Source of the DNA: Litomosoides sigmodontis
Taxonomy: Eukaryota > Nematoda > Chromadorea > Rhabditida > Onchocercidae
Length of the DNA stretch: 64,000 nucleotides
Reading direction: 5' to 3'
NCBI GenBank assembly: GCA_963070105.1
Contig: OY718807.1
Location: 4,871,001 to 4,935,000, forward strand
Shown here: positions 12,108 through 25,774 of the stretch, piece after piece
Layout of the letters: each line of letters starts with the position of its first letter
How positions within the stretch are numbered: position 1 is the stretch's first letter
Position numbers and translations under genes: made by a program
Notes under the pieces: generated by a model
Seen by the model: the letters and a program-made list of their open reading frames with translations, nothing else
Databases searched by the model: none
Told to the model about the DNA's origin: nothing

Positions 12108-14824
12108 ATGGTTGCAGAGAGGAATACGGTTTGGACGTCTCTCACGTACGAAACAACATCAGAAGGTAGTTACGAGAGAGAGGGAAGTGAGTACAGAATT
12201 GGCTCCTCTTGAGGTCGGACATCGCACTTCTGAGACGACCTGTGCAGGAGCGTTGAGTGGCGGTGGTTTAATCGTCTTAAATGATAAGATTGATGATAAT
12301 GAGAAGAATGATTGATTTGCATTTAATGAGTGAATTGAGTGGCTGAAAATGACGGTTTGAAACGAAATGATTGATTTAACCTAACAGTTTATTGCTAAAC
12401 ATAGTTTCCTTTGCAATTTTGCATTGACATATTCAAATGGAAGATAAGTGAGCTTTGCCGACTGGATGGAGGAGTGAGAGTAAACGAGTTTAAAAATAAT
12501 TGAATAGAACAGAGAAGGAAACAGTTGAAAACAGCACAACTGAAAATTTACTGATTTAATTAATTTGCATATGAAGAATAAATTTTGCAATGAATTTTGC
12601 ATTTTCCTAACAAAACTTTTGAATATGCTTAATTAATTTTCAGGACATGCATGGCAAAATACTAGCCTAGAAGGGTTACTGTGAGTATTGGTTTAGGAGT
12701 ATGCGTGTAGTAAAGCTGTGTGTTTGTTTACAAGGAGCGTAACGAGTAAGTTGTCGAATCAATTTCAACGACAGCTTAAACAACAAATACATGCCGCACC
12801 ATGACTTACGTGCTTTTTATTTAAAGTAGCTGTCACTCTAACATACCGCTGTTTTTTTCAATAAGACAATAAAATATTTGTTTCCAGAAAATAATTAATT
12901 AACTGTTTGTTACAAATAATTTTTTATTTTAAAATAAAGAATCTTTTTTTGTTTGCAAATATGCAAATAAAAGTGATAAAATTCAATAAATTTCGCTAAA
13001 TAAGTTATAAATTTCATCATATTGTTTTGTAATCGTTTGAAAACGTTGTTTTACAGCAAGTATTTACAGAGAGGAACTAAATATATGGTTGGAGTATATG
13101 TTTCACAAACGTGTGTGATAACGTTATCACTTATCAGTACCACGTATGGCAGTAATTTATTGGAGCTCATTGCCTTCCAAACAAAACTTCCCGCAACGAT
13201 GGCAATCTCATTCATTGCATATTGGCTTGGAATAATTTTATTTTTCGCATCTGTTACAGTAATCTTTTGTAAGTCTCTCGTTTCAACCAATAATTGAAAC
13301 ATAGCTTTCTCTTTTATTAAATTAATGGTTTAAAGGCTTTTGTGTAGAGTCATGCATCTATCTATGTAAGTCCTCACTTAACTACTTTCATCTCGGTGCG
13401 GTAGCTTTTTTCCCACTTATAAAACGATGAGCAAGTCTTATTTTGCCATTTATTTTGAGCAAATCAAAAAGCTCAACTGCGTAAATTACGACTTTTGCCA
13501 ATTCCTCTTCACTTGCTTCCACTGAACCATTGAAGATATTTGATGTTTGCATGAAAAAACGAAGAATCTTAGGTAGTCCTTAAGCTTTCATCAGTATTAC
13601 AAATTTCAATTTAATTTAGACCGATTTATGAAATATGAGGAAGCAGTAAGAGATTTTCAAATGGAATCGTCAAGTGAATCTGTCCGACTGATGCATTCTA
13701 TACGCACACAAATGATTACTCTAAAATTTAAAAGGTAATTTAAGGCAAATTTATTTCATATTTAATTAATCGTAAAAAATTTTTAGCACACAAAGTTTTG
13801 CAACAATTTAGGATATTAACGCTGCTAGAATCACCCAAAAAAACAGCTTCGCAAAAAAATACTGAAATAGTTGACGCTGAACGGTCACGTATGTCTAGTC
13901 GATTACTAAATCGTCAACGAAGTATTCTCCTACCGTTATCAACTCATAAAAAATTACCTCTGTCAAAATCAGTAATGGCCATCGCTCCACACTCTAAAAA
14001 TCATCTGGTGAAATCGATAATTAATAACACACAAATTGGTAAGTAATTAATGATTGAAATAAGTGATCACACACAGCGACAACCTGCTGTTTAATTAAAA
14101 ATGTCTGGTAAAATTAATTCGATAAAATTGAATTTGGAATATCTTAGGATAACGAGAGTGGCACAGTTTGGTTAGTAACGAGTGACATTGCTTTTTCAGT
14201 AAAATCTTTACGCCCGGGGAAGAGCAAGTTGAAGGTGTTGGATGAAGCAGATAAGTGTGAGGTAAGAATATGCTTCAATTGTTGTAGAAGTGGAATTACT
14301 AAGCTAAGCTAGCGAAAGCTATCTGTGGTACGAGGTACAGTTCCATCCACCAACTACTACAGTACTTTTTCAAGTCGAATTTTAACTTGCCTTTACACTT
14401 TTTTCACTTTAAAACCTCATTATCCAACATTGCAGTAATACTTAAGTGTGCAATTTACAACGAACGAAGGATAATGGGGCAGTTGAAAGTTGCAAGTAGC
14501 TGTCTTCTTTTGTATGAAAAAGCGAAACAATCATCAAATGCAATTTTAAATTTAGAAAACGCAAGAAGAATTTCATTCCCAATCCTTTGGATGAGTTATC
14601 GTCGCTGATAACAATGCTAACTAATTGTTACCACGAACTCGTTGAAATTTTAGCATTTTGAATAGCGTCATAGACCAACAACTTCCATGAAATCATTTGA
14701 CTTTTATGCTGTGCCTGTAATTGCCCAGAACGCTAGTAATCCTTCGATAGCGAATTTTGATCAATTGATGAATGCTTTGACAATGAGACGTCTTGCATGG
14801 TTAACAAATCCCATTACGCAGTAG
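12108..14824 (+). CDS. orphan two-span membrane protein
   Basis: I do not recognise a family. Exons 12108-12165, 12644-12680, 13057-13268, 13620-13734, 13812-14038, 14200-14261, 14666-14824 join with matching phases at every GT-AG junction into about 289 residues, which argues that the model is real although no single exon is diagnostic. Two hydrophobic segments lie at about residues 41-60 (GVYVSQTCVITLSLIS) and 78-102 (AISFIAYWLGIILFFASVTV), separated by a short loop; no signal peptide precedes them. The remaining 190 C-terminal residues are basic and Ser/Lys-rich (for example SPKKTASQK, RSRMSSRLLNRQRS, LRPGKSKLK), suggesting a long cytosolic disordered tail. Starts 134 bp after the F-box gene on the same strand, so co-transcription is possible. 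A small tetraspan or junction-type protein that has lost spans is one alternative. Confidence 0.65.
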
Positions 14825-16624
14825 CACGTACGAGTGTCATTCGTTCACATAGATTTTTTAACTTTTTTAATTCCTAAATCGGTGAAGAGAGACGAATATT
14901 GCATTCATTTCCGATATAAGTTTTAACTGAATTATTTTTTTCAATTTGTAGATAATAACTTTAATAGAATATTTGAAAATGTTGATTGGAATAAAAATGC
15001 CTGTGCAAATTTAACTTTCATTTTTTCCATGTAATTTGTAATGAAATGATTGGTAGCGAAGCAATACACTTTTCATTATTTGACTGCAAGCACTTATTAG
15101 CTATTCCGAAATAGTTAAATAGCAGTCCATGTTAGAGCTAACTGAAGTAGCGTGAATTCCGAAAAGAGATCTCTCCAGCTTGGCAGTACTGTCAAGCTGC
15201 TTCTGTGCTGAATGGTCCTGCCTGTTTTTCCGAGTAGTTTTTGACATTTCAAAGAATGGAAACTATGAAGCTTATTTGATTAATAGCCGTAAACTCATTC
15301 GACAAAGTATAATTTGGCTTCGCTTGCGCATCCAATTGATATTTCATCCAATTAAATGAGTAACCTGCACGATAAGATACTTATCGTACATTTTAATGAG
15401 TGAGTGATCTTTGAAGTGAGGTAAGTTACTTATCAAAAATGATACCAAACCATCAGAATCTGTGCATTCGCCTGAAGAATGAACACAATTGAGCGATTCA
15501 CGTCGTTATAAGTATGAAAATCTCCAGAAGTGTGTCCTTTGTCTGGCAACGTCATTTCATTTCTAAATGTGAATTTAGAAGGGATAAGGAAAAGGGAAAG
15601 GGATAAGACGGACTGAAGTCATCGTAGAAGAGATGGACGATGGCAACCTCAGAGGGAAGCGAAGTAGCGTCAAAATGACTTCATATACGTATACATCATT
15701 TTCGCTCAGTCGCAATCCTTGGAAGTGGGAACGCTGTTTCTACGGATGGAACAGCTGCGCTAAGCCAACGTTTATTTCCTTCACCTATCTTGCCAGTTTT
15801 TCATTCTAGATAGATAAGGCTAATCCACACTGAAACCTCTCGCCATCATTTCGGATCTATCCTGTAAGTAATTGCTCTTACAATTCATAAAAAACCCTTC
15901 TAGTTTTTGGAATTAAATTTTCAAATATAACTTCGACAATTATTTTCCGATCTGTTAGAAATTCCGGAAAGCTGGACTTCTTTCCGATTCTTTGCTTGTG
16001 ACTTAATGCTAGGAAGGAGCAGCTCTTTTTTCCTCCTCGCAAATTTAATGCTTAACAAAAGTTATTGTTTAGCGATAGTTTTTTTAGTCAATCGCATTAG
16101 TGGGAAGAGGAACACAAGTGTTTCGGAATGCAAATTAATTAATTAGCTAATCAACTGCTAACAGTCTTATCAGCAAATGATGACAGCTCAGCAGGAACTT
16201 TGACGTAATCGTCAATTAATGATCACTGTGATCGATGATCACCAAAAATGATTCGAGCAATGAGAGACACAAAAACATTTTTATCGTTGTACATTCCTAA
16301 TACCTAATAAATACTCTATCTTTTTTGGTTGTCGTTTTTGTTTCTTTTGCTTTGCAATAGTAAGTTCTTTTCTCTTTTTGCGCTAATAAAATTTTGAAAT
16401 GGCCCAAAGGGTCTAATTCGTTTTACCTCACAATTTAGCAATTTTGTTCAATGATGATAAAATGAAATAAATATGGAAATTTAAGGACATCTAAGGCATT
16501 TTATCATCCAATAAGTCAACCTCACTTTTCTCTTTCTTTTTCAAAATCACATAAAAATTTTATAATTTCATGCTCATATGTATCGATTGTAATTCCGGAA
16601 CGCTTTTGCTCGTTTATATGCTCA

Positions 16625-16631
<7 letters not shown>

Positions 16632-16663
<32 letters not shown>
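16632..16663. repeat. (CT)n microsatellite
   Basis: About 16 uninterrupted CT units. Confidence 0.95.
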
Positions 16664-16667
<4 letters not shown>

Positions 16668-16748
16668 GTTTTTCGAGAATATTGTATCATTAGGTAGTCA
16701 TGGTCGATATGACTAATGTTAGTGCTAATTAATTCATTGGTCATATTC

Positions 16749-16815
16749 GTCGTCAATTCTTGCACCTTTTTTGGTCATTTTTTGGTCATTCAAAAAGGCG
16801 ACAAGAATTGATGAT
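16749..16815. ncRNA. 67-base hairpin, miRNA-precursor-like
   Basis: Left arm TCAATTCTTG (16753-16762) pairs with CAAGAATTGA (16802-16811); after a 2-versus-3-base internal mismatch, CCTTTTT (16765-16771) pairs with AAAAAGG (16792-16798). Outer pairs extend to 16749/16815 with two G-U pairs. The loop is about 20 bases and contains two TTGGTCATTT-like repeats. Arm length near 22 and loop size are those of a pre-miRNA, but a foldback insertion could look the same and strand is undetermined. Confidence 0.35.
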
Positions 16816-18235
16816 TCAAGTGAACTTCAGGTAACTTGTGAAATCCTTTGTCGGCCTTCTTCAGTCAGACTTCATTCACTTCGGCAATACTTCACTGAGG
16901 GCGAAACTAAACGTCTTTTATTAGCTGACTAAGCCTGAGCTGCCGATTCGTCCTACAACAGTCCCAGTCTATCCCTATCGCTTTCACTCCTTCGGCATTT
17001 TCATGTGCTTCCCCTCCTCTGCTACATCGAAAACGGATGAGGGAGGACAATGTGACCAAAGTGAAAAGAGGAAAGGATTAACGGTTTTTTGGGGAGCTAT
17101 TGGATTGAGAAATTGTGGTGGATAGAGGGATTAATTAAATATATAAATCCCATTATTTAATTGGTAAACTTTTGTTAGTGACGAAGAGTTGCCAAACCGG
17201 AAAAGCTGATCGAGTTTTCTTTGAATAAGAGCGCTTTCCGAATCAGTTAATCAGGAAAAAGCACAGGTAGAATCAAAAAGTGGTCACAGAAAAACTCTTC
17301 AGGTGACATAATCCGGTAGAGATTGGAATTGCGGTTTCCTAGGCATACAAACGTTTCCCTTGCATTGCCGGGGAATTACCTGAATTATCTGATTTGAGAG
17401 AGAAATAGTAAGCTATTACCTTTCTCCGTTTTATTACGAGCAATCAATCATCCGTCCTCTTCCTCGATCATAACTCAAATTAATTTCGAAACTTTGAAAA
17501 ATTTCTAATATTTTTCAGATTTTAAGAAAAATTTTAATTTTAACATTCTTTTAAAATGCTAAAAGCCTTTATTTCTTTTCGATCTTTCTTTTGTGCTCGA
17601 TGCTTCTAGACCGATGATTCACCTAACGTTGGTTTTTTGGAAAAGCTATCATTACGTGTGGTTTTTTCGTAAAATTAAATAAACGTATGGCACCAAATAA
17701 TTTATTTTATTTCATTTCATCCCATTATGGACTAAATTACTTCCCATTGTCTTTTCATAGTCAAATTTGTGAAATTTGAAAAGAAAATACAAATTTGGCC
17801 TTAATTATTGAATTCTATTTTTAGAAGATGATAGTTTGTTGTTGAGATTATTGGTATTAATTAAATTGCTAATTAACTCGCACAAATAGTGAAATTCAAT
17901 TCATTTCTGATATGTTCTGTGAAAATTTTCAAATATCCTGCGGCATTTTTGAAAGCATCTATTCCATTTTCTCGTATTATTTATTTATTTGTATTATAAG
18001 AAATTAAAAGTCATATATGCCTCGTCGATTAAAGTAAATGATTAAATTTCATCGCACAGCTAATGAGCAAGTGTTAATTTTAATTTTCATGCGTAATTCG
18101 CAATTTCAGGCTAATGCTGTTCGTCCATTTCATTTGTTTTAAGCTTTTTTTTAAACTTTTGCTTCTCAAACATTAGCATCAATGTTTCATTCTTTTTTCT
18201 CACTGTTTATTATTTCAGATGTGAGAGGAAACATC

Positions 18236-20783
18236 ATGTCCATTGAAATTATATATATTTTTTTAATTATCGTCTATTTCGCAACATGCGAGCTTGACAC
18301 CAACGTACGTGCTTTTTCTTCTCTCACTTTCTTCTACCAATTTTTTAATTAGTGAAGAAATTGTTTAAATTAAAACGATTTCTCAATTCCCTTTGCATAA
18401 GTTAACGGAACTTGATGGAAATGAATTGGACGTTTTAGTTTTTGATCAAAATCATTGTTAGTTGGAAGTTAATTTGCAGGAAATAATCAGAAATTTGGAG
18501 AATGACCATGCAATGGACAATTATACAACAATAATGCGACGGATCGGTGCGTTCAGTGAAACAGCACAAATTAAAGTTCATAGTAACGAAGAGATTTTGA
18601 ATGAATTGGTTGTTTGTTTTTCTTCATTCATCTTTCTTTGCTATGATAATATCACTTCACTGAATTTACATTGTTTCAAATTTAAACAGAAAATTACTTT
18701 CAGAGTTTGCATCAGAAATATCCACAAATAACATATTTGTATGAGATAGGCAGGTCAGTGCAAGGCAGGCCACTAACCGTATTGGCTATTGGAAAATTTC
18801 CGACGAGACATGTCCCAGGAATACCAGAATTTAAATATGTCGCTAATATTCATGGTAATGAGGTGTGTGTTCCTCTTGCAAATTGCAAACTTTTTGATGG
18901 ATTTTAACACTTGAACGATAGATTATTTGCTAATAATTACATTGAAGAAAAAGTAAATTAGAATTTGTGGTGAAATTTGAGAAGGAATGCAAAAGCTTTC
19001 CAGATATCTGGTCGAGAGTTATTGCTCTGCTTGGCAGACGTTTTGCTCGTAAATTATGGGAAAAATGAAGTACTAACAAAGCTTGTGGATAGGACGCGAA
19101 TTCATCTCTTGTCAACAATGAATCCGGACGGATTCCTAAAAGCTATTCCGGGACGATATGGTTGGCTTAAGGTCACGGCATATTAATCAAATTGTTTTTT
19201 AATTCCATCATAATATAATAATTGGGATGAAATCAAACAACCTTTGGTGAATGAAAATGGTTTGAATTTAAGGGTCGAACGAATGCTGCTGACGTAGATT
19301 TAAATCGAAATTTCCCACAGCGGTTGAATCCAACAATGGTCCGAAATATTCAACCGGAAACTAACGCTATTATGCAATGGACAAGGTGTGAAACGAAATT
19401 GTGCTTGTGGTGAAATTCGATGTTCCTTACTAATTCCAAAAATTTAGTTTAGATCGATACCGTTCGTCTTGTCAGCAAATTTGCATGATGGTTCAGTGGT
19501 GGTTAATTTCCCCTATGATGATGGAAGGGTCGAAGGTGTGGAAGAAAAAACAGGTGATCACGAACTCTTCGTGGCGCTTTCGTACTTCTATGCTCGAGCA
19601 CACAAGTACATGTGGAAGAAGGTATATGCAAATTTTGTTTTTTGTGACAAATGGCTAATTAGTAGAAAAATATTTTGTTAATTTAGCAAGTAAAAAATTC
19701 ATTTTCTGACCTTTAATTGTCACGTAAATTGTCTCTCAACCCCATATGGATGATTTATTCCGTAAAAATTCCTCCTTTACGCTCATCCGGTACCTACGAA
19801 TATATCATTTAGGGTCCCAGGTGTATAAATCAGTACAGTGACGATGATCTCAATGAAGGAATTACAAACGGCAATAGGTGGTACAGCGTTTCGGGCTAGT
19901 TTTTTTTCCTCCTTATTTTTTGATAGTAACATTGTTGAGAGTATTTAAATAAATTGGCAAATTAATTGATTAGTGGAATAATTTAAATAGAATATTAATC
20001 CTTCACGCTAGATTTTAACAAATACATACTGAATTGATAAGAAAAGTTTCTAGGTGGAATGCAAGATTGGAATTATGTATTTGCTAACTGTTTTGAGTTA
20101 ACAATTGAAATGAGCTGCGTGAAGTATTCAACGAATCAGCAATTAAAGGAAGTATGGGATGAGCATAAATTCGCTCTAATATCTTTTATTGAAAAGGTAA
20201 TAGTTTAACCTTAATTTTATGAACAAAAAACGAAACGTAATGAATGATGCACAGTAAACGATAGTTGGAATACTGTAGAAAATACAGTAAGTAATGTTAA
20301 AACAGTCATTCAGTAATAAATAATTAATGAGATGATTTGTTCTGTAAATTTAAATGAGATTAACTGAGAAGTAAAATGTTTTTGTACTGATAGTTGCTTG
20401 ACCAAAGTTTCTTTCAGATTCACCACACAATTTCCGGCTTTGTGATAGATGAAATAACTGGTACCGGAATACCGGATGTCCAAATTTCAATCAACAATCT
20501 TGGCAAAATTGTGTCGAGTAGCAGTGATGGTGACTTTTGGCGTTTGGTAATACCTGGCACCTATAATGTTAGCTTTCTTCACTTCGAGTATGAAACAGTT
20601 GCAATGGTTGTTACTGTAAGCAAGGAAAAGCCCTACGAATTCCTAAATGTCACAATGCTCCGAAAAAGGTCTGCCAAAAATTCCACCCAATTTTATTCAA
20701 TTAATTTTCAAGTTAGCAATGCTTATGCCTCCGTCACAATTTTAATACCTATCCTTCCAACTTTAATCTTTTCCATTTATTAA
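18236..20783 (+). CDS. M14 metallocarboxypeptidase, secreted/GPI-type (CPM/CPD/CPE group)
   Basis: Removes C-terminal basic residues from peptides at the cell surface or in the secretory route. Exons 18236-18304, 18462-18608, 18704-18862, 19004-19171, 19273-19385, 19453-19621, 19813-19894, 20054-20196, 20418-20783; about 471 residues. Residues 1-18 form a signal peptide. Zinc ligands are His and Glu of NIHGNE and the His of ANLHDG; the substrate-binding Asn-Arg is in DLNRNFP; the catalytic Glu is in ELTIEMSC. All key residues are kept, so it should be active. The last exon holds the transthyretin-like domain (HHTISGFVIDEITGTGIPDV) and a C-terminal hydrophobic stretch ending the protein, like the GPI signal of carboxypeptidase M. 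A T-rich run plus AG precedes the ATG by 17 bp. Exon 7 must end at 19894 with a GC donor to give the conserved WYSVSGGMQDWNY. Confidence 0.92.
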
Positions 20784-23700
20784 GTTCTTCAATTTCCAGC
20801 TGTGTAGTTACGTATGCACGATGTTTGAGTGTCAACTTTATTAGGCATAAATTCGAGGAAAATTTCAAGCTGATATTGAAATTTTCATAACTTTTTAATG
20901 AATGTTTCATTTTTCTAAATTCGTTACGTTCATTTTTTGTGGTCCAAGTTGTTTAACACAATGTGAATTGCTTTTACACATAAATTTCATTTCAAATTGT
21001 TTCACATTTGGAAATTTTTGGATGTTTTTTGGAGTATATGTTTGCTTCCAAATAGTTGCGTAATTTATTATTCTGTATTGCAATTCCACCATTTCAGATT
21101 TTGCTAAAAGCTTTGAAATCTTTCAGTTGGGAAAAGCGAGCATATTTTAAATGAGCAGTAGTAGTTGAAACTGAACTCGAGATGTCTGTGGAAATTAATT
21201 ATAAACAAGCAACTACTCTGCTGAAAACTATTTGAATCCGAAAGGAAAGCTTGAACAGATTGCTCCAATTTTAGATTTCAAAATGTCATAATATTCCAGC
21301 AATCTTCAACACTTGCAATAACTAGTTGTCGTAAAATGTCGTAAGTTCGAAACGATCCGAAAAAACACATATGACACTTAAAATTTCCATCTCTGGAAAA
21401 ATACTTCACAGAACAGGAACAATCGAAAAACGGAGATGAGTCTTCCAACCGTGTCTGCGAGCAATGATAAATTCAGTAGACATGAAATTATCAAAGTTTC
21501 TCTTTTTGAAAAACATAGCTGAGGTCGAAAGACTTATTTCTCAGACTGAATTACCTTTGATAAGAGAATGGGGCAGAATTTAGGATAAATTAATTTACAG
21601 TACAAAGCTTCACTTAGCAACAAGCAATGCACACACAACGAAAGTAAAATTTCCACATTAATCTAACCGAACTGCGACAGAAAAATATTCCAAAGTGCAA
21701 AATTAATTTTTCCAACAATTTCCTTCACTGTAAGGTGAAAATTTGAATAGATTAACATGGAAGAGCCGAACTTAAAATTTGCTAATTACGAAATGCTTTT
21801 GTTTTCTGCTGCAAATCCTCAGCAGTGAAACTAAAACTCATTCATTCTACCATTCATTAATTTCATTTTATTTTCGTCGACACGATGGCCCATCCTTCCT
21901 CCTCCCTTGCTGTTCGTTTCCACTTCACTTATATAGCGTACGTAATTTGATCCGTTCATTGATATCGGTAATTAAATTACATCAAGTCACTCAGCAGTAT
22001 TCCCACGTTGCCAAGCGTTGAACTGTTGAGAAGTGTGGCAAAAATCACTGAAAGGTTAAACTGAAATTGAAATAATTTCAGTTTAAGATGGAAATGAATC
22101 AATGAAATGAGGAGGAAATAGTGCATTTACCTCGAAATTTTTCTCTTCCTATTGACCTCTTACAATTTCAGTAAATTTGACCAAAAAATGCGATGTAAAT
22201 CTCAGTTAATTCTTACTTGCAAACCTCACTTCTCTGTCTCCCTCTAGCACTTACTTACTCTTTCAACCATTCCCTCTGCATCATTGTTCATATCACCATA
22301 TTCCCACGCAATAATTGCATCTTTCTAATTTATATGTGTTGTCTTGTCTCTTTGTCCACATATGTCTATGCCTGTATTAATCAGTCTGTTTTTCTCCGCT
22401 TTCACCACACTTTTCGTTAAGGTCTGAACGGAAGCGTCAGAAATGGAAATTTTAATGATACGAAGTTTCATGTGACATTTGGGAGCATTGGATATTAGCA
22501 AGCAAACGCTCTGTCTTTCTTGCTCTCTCTGCCTCTGTCTCTCTATTTCCTCCACTTCCATCTTCATCTTTAGAAGTCCAATTAAATGAATGAAAATTTC
22601 TTCATTAATGAAATATTTAACAAAATTCGTATTAGCACACTTCTTAAACTGTTTCACTGATAGCACTTTTCTCCTACCACACGTCAGTTTACCTTCATGG
22701 CTCAAACTGAACGCATGACGGTTAGCGTCATCTTGACGTGGAAGAGGATACTCGCAAAGATCGGACAATTAGCACGTGGAGAATATTTCTCGAATTATAA
22801 TCATACGAGAAGAAAGGTATTTGGCCAAATGATTTTCAATGATTAAAGCGATCGATGATAAGCTACGCTTAAATTTGCATAATCAAGTGGTTCCGCAAAG
22901 CTCATCGTAACACACTTATTAATTACCAAATATCTGTGTGAAATGCAAGGATGAGAATGTCCGAGTGGGACTGCTTGGATGGAATGGTACAAGTAAAAAC
23001 TGATAAACATCACTTCACCTGAAACAATGCACTCATTAATGCGACTGAAAATTTCCTGGAAATATCCTCTTTCCAAGTTCGTTCTAATTTTAATTTCAAT
23101 TAACGCTGAAATATTGACATTTCAATTGAATCGATTGTCAATTGAAAGCGTACACCGTTCTTCATTGGAATTTATCGCATAATAATGTGAACTTGACGAT
23201 TTGCAAATATTTTTCAAATTCAATAATTATTATTAGATCGGAAAGGGAAGAGCACAAAACGCGACCAATCGCACCGACCAACTGGTTGATTAATGGACTC
23301 CACAAGTTCTCATATGTCGTGGATAATGAGGAATATTCAGCAAGGCTGACTCATCGCTGGGATACGGCGATTTCAATTTAGTTCAATTCTTTTCATTTTT
23401 TCTGTTGGTTTAAGCGAGACTGTTTTGAAGTGTTTGATTCGCACTATAAAGCGTTATTGTGAATTCAGCTAGAATTGACATATATATTGCCTTACAAAAT
23501 TTGAATATTTGAATTTTGAAACTTATTGCGATGAGATGTTGCTTAGTATGCGAAGTGATGTTACTTATTGAAAGATGCAAAAATCGATTGACAGGATATT
23601 TTCATGACGTTTGCGCAGTTTTTCTTGAACTTCCAATGTTTCACATTAAACCTTAAAGTAGGAAGCTAAGGGAAAATGGATGAAAGATGAATTGAATTTA

Positions 23701-25556
23701 GCAACGTAACATAATCTAAATGCCCGTATAACACTACTTCTTCATGCACATTTCATACACTTAATTATGTGCAAGCCTTTTAATTAAGTTCCAATTCGCC
23801 ATTCGCTTTCATAGCAATTAAAGGCATGCGGGAACTTTCAGTTGAATTTATCAAATTTCATTGCCTCTTTGCTTTCAAAAGAGTGCCGCAACTGTTAAGG
23901 TTAATGAATGGAAAAGCTGGATAGTATTTTATGCTCCAATAATTGCAAAATTCCGTAAGGAAATTTAGCCAAATGTAATTTTTGCGAGATTTCTACGGTA
24001 TCTTTTCGCTTCTCTCATTTCCAGAAAAGATGTTATCTCTAAAAAGGGATTTTATTTAGCATTTTTAAAATTGCACTTACTTGGTGTCTATTTGAAAGTG
24101 CAAAATCCGTAGCCTACGATCTATTATTTCAAGAATTTTGCAATTAACAAAAAGGAGACATCGGAATTCCTGAAATAATTGTAGCTCTTACAGAACCAAC
24201 AATTTTGGTAATTTTTTTTACAGTTTTTTTGTCGCAGAGAGAGTAATGAAATTGTGCGATGGGTCGTCGATTCAATCTCTTCCCTTGTATAAATCTAAAT
24301 TTTTATAATAATTTGTAAATTGCTGAAATGATGTTAGTGTTAATGTAATGGATTCGAGCAGGTCAATAAATAAGAAATATGTTGTACGTTCAGAATCATA
24401 TCGTATCATCTATCTCAATTACTATTTAAAATGATGATATCAGGATAATGTATTTAAAAAAATTTTTAAATATTTCAAATATTGTTACGAAAAATAACTC
24501 TCATTGTTCGTGCTGCCAGCTAGAAATGTTGGATTGCACCGCATTTCTAACTTTTCTGCAATCTATTTCCTTTTAAATTTTGCATTTCAACATGCTATAT
24601 TTGAAATTGTCTTGTAAGGTAGGAGAAAGGAAAAGTTCCAATAATATCAAATCAAGTTGATTTAATTAAAAGTATCGTTTGCTTTAAAATTTCAACATTT
24701 TTTGCAAATCTCCCCTGAACCATTTTTGCCTTTTTTCAATTTTATATTTTTGACTTATATAAGTAAATCTCTTTTCTTTTCTCTTGAGATCTGATTTAAA
24801 TTTAATTTCATTGCACACAATTAGTTTCGTAGGAAGAACATATATGCATGAAATGATTTGCGTAAATTGACTTTTTAAAATTTCCTTGTAAATGATAAAG
24901 TATTGAAAGTTGCCAATTTTTAATTTTATAAATTACAACTACAAATAAAAATTATGAGCTGTTGCAAAAGTTGAATTTGAATAATTCGACGAGAAAATTC
25001 AGATACCAAACAATGAGCGCCTCTAACATTTTCACTTTCAAATGATCAATATATTTTAAATATTTCCAACAGATATTTTTAAACTGATAAATTTCTTCCT
25101 TCAACACTGTTTGTTTGACTTACCCAATTTTTGGTTTTTAGCTCATTTAAGGTTAAGGAAATTTATTGCCAATTTCATTTTTCATTTCTGTTTGAATTTC
25201 ATTACTCTTACAATAACTGTTGCAGACTAATCAACAAGTAGAACGCATCACTTATTCGTAATTAATCCAATTTAATTTAATTTCGAGTACCCATCTTTTT
25301 ATCAAAGTATACTTATCAGAGAAAATTTGCATGGTACCGTTCAGTTTACTTATAATTCATATTTATCTGTCAATAGTTGAAAAAGTAAATTAGCAATGTT
25401 TAACGCGTGGCTGCAGTCATTGAATGGATGAGATTTGACGGGAACTTGAATCGTTGAGGATGCCGGCCTTCATTCCTTCGTTCCGAATTTAACTAGATCT
25501 CTTGCTTCATCTCTTTTCACTTGTAAATTTACTTTATTTACAATTCGCAACACTTC

Positions 25557-25593
<37 letters not shown>

Positions 25594-25774
25594 AACAGTT
25601 TTACAACATTCATAAGCTTTTTTGTTTGCGATATTGCTTTTACTAATTTTATTATCTATTATTAAGTAATATGTGAAAATTTGTTGAATTTCGTAATTTA
25701 ATTGAAATTAAAATTGGTTTAACGGAAGCATTATATTTTACAAACTACCCATTTCACTGATCCATTCTTTCAGT
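20784..25774. other. 5 kb region without a supported gene
   Basis: AT-rich on both strands. The longest ORF (minus strand, 22325-22768) is partly a translated CT-rich tract and has no family resemblance. A CT microsatellite lies at 25560-25589, close upstream of the MH2-like gene. Confidence 0.5.
25560..25589. repeat. (CT)n microsatellite
   Basis: About 15 CT units, 185 bp upstream of the start codon of the MH2-like gene. Confidence 0.95.

Larger units (their letters stand above)
14825..18235. other. 3.4 kb non-coding region
   Basis: No coding exon supported. Holds a pure CT microsatellite (16632-16663), a 67-base near-perfect hairpin (16749-16815), and a local palindromic run of TGATCAC/GTGATC/GATCA motifs near 16219-16240. 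Probably contains distal regulatory sequence of the flanking genes, but nothing specific can be shown. Confidence 0.5.

Noticed and set aside
22325..22768. 147-codon minus-strand ORF
   Set aside because: Partly a translated CT-rich tract (Arg/Gln/Glu repeats), no domain, no splice or leader context.
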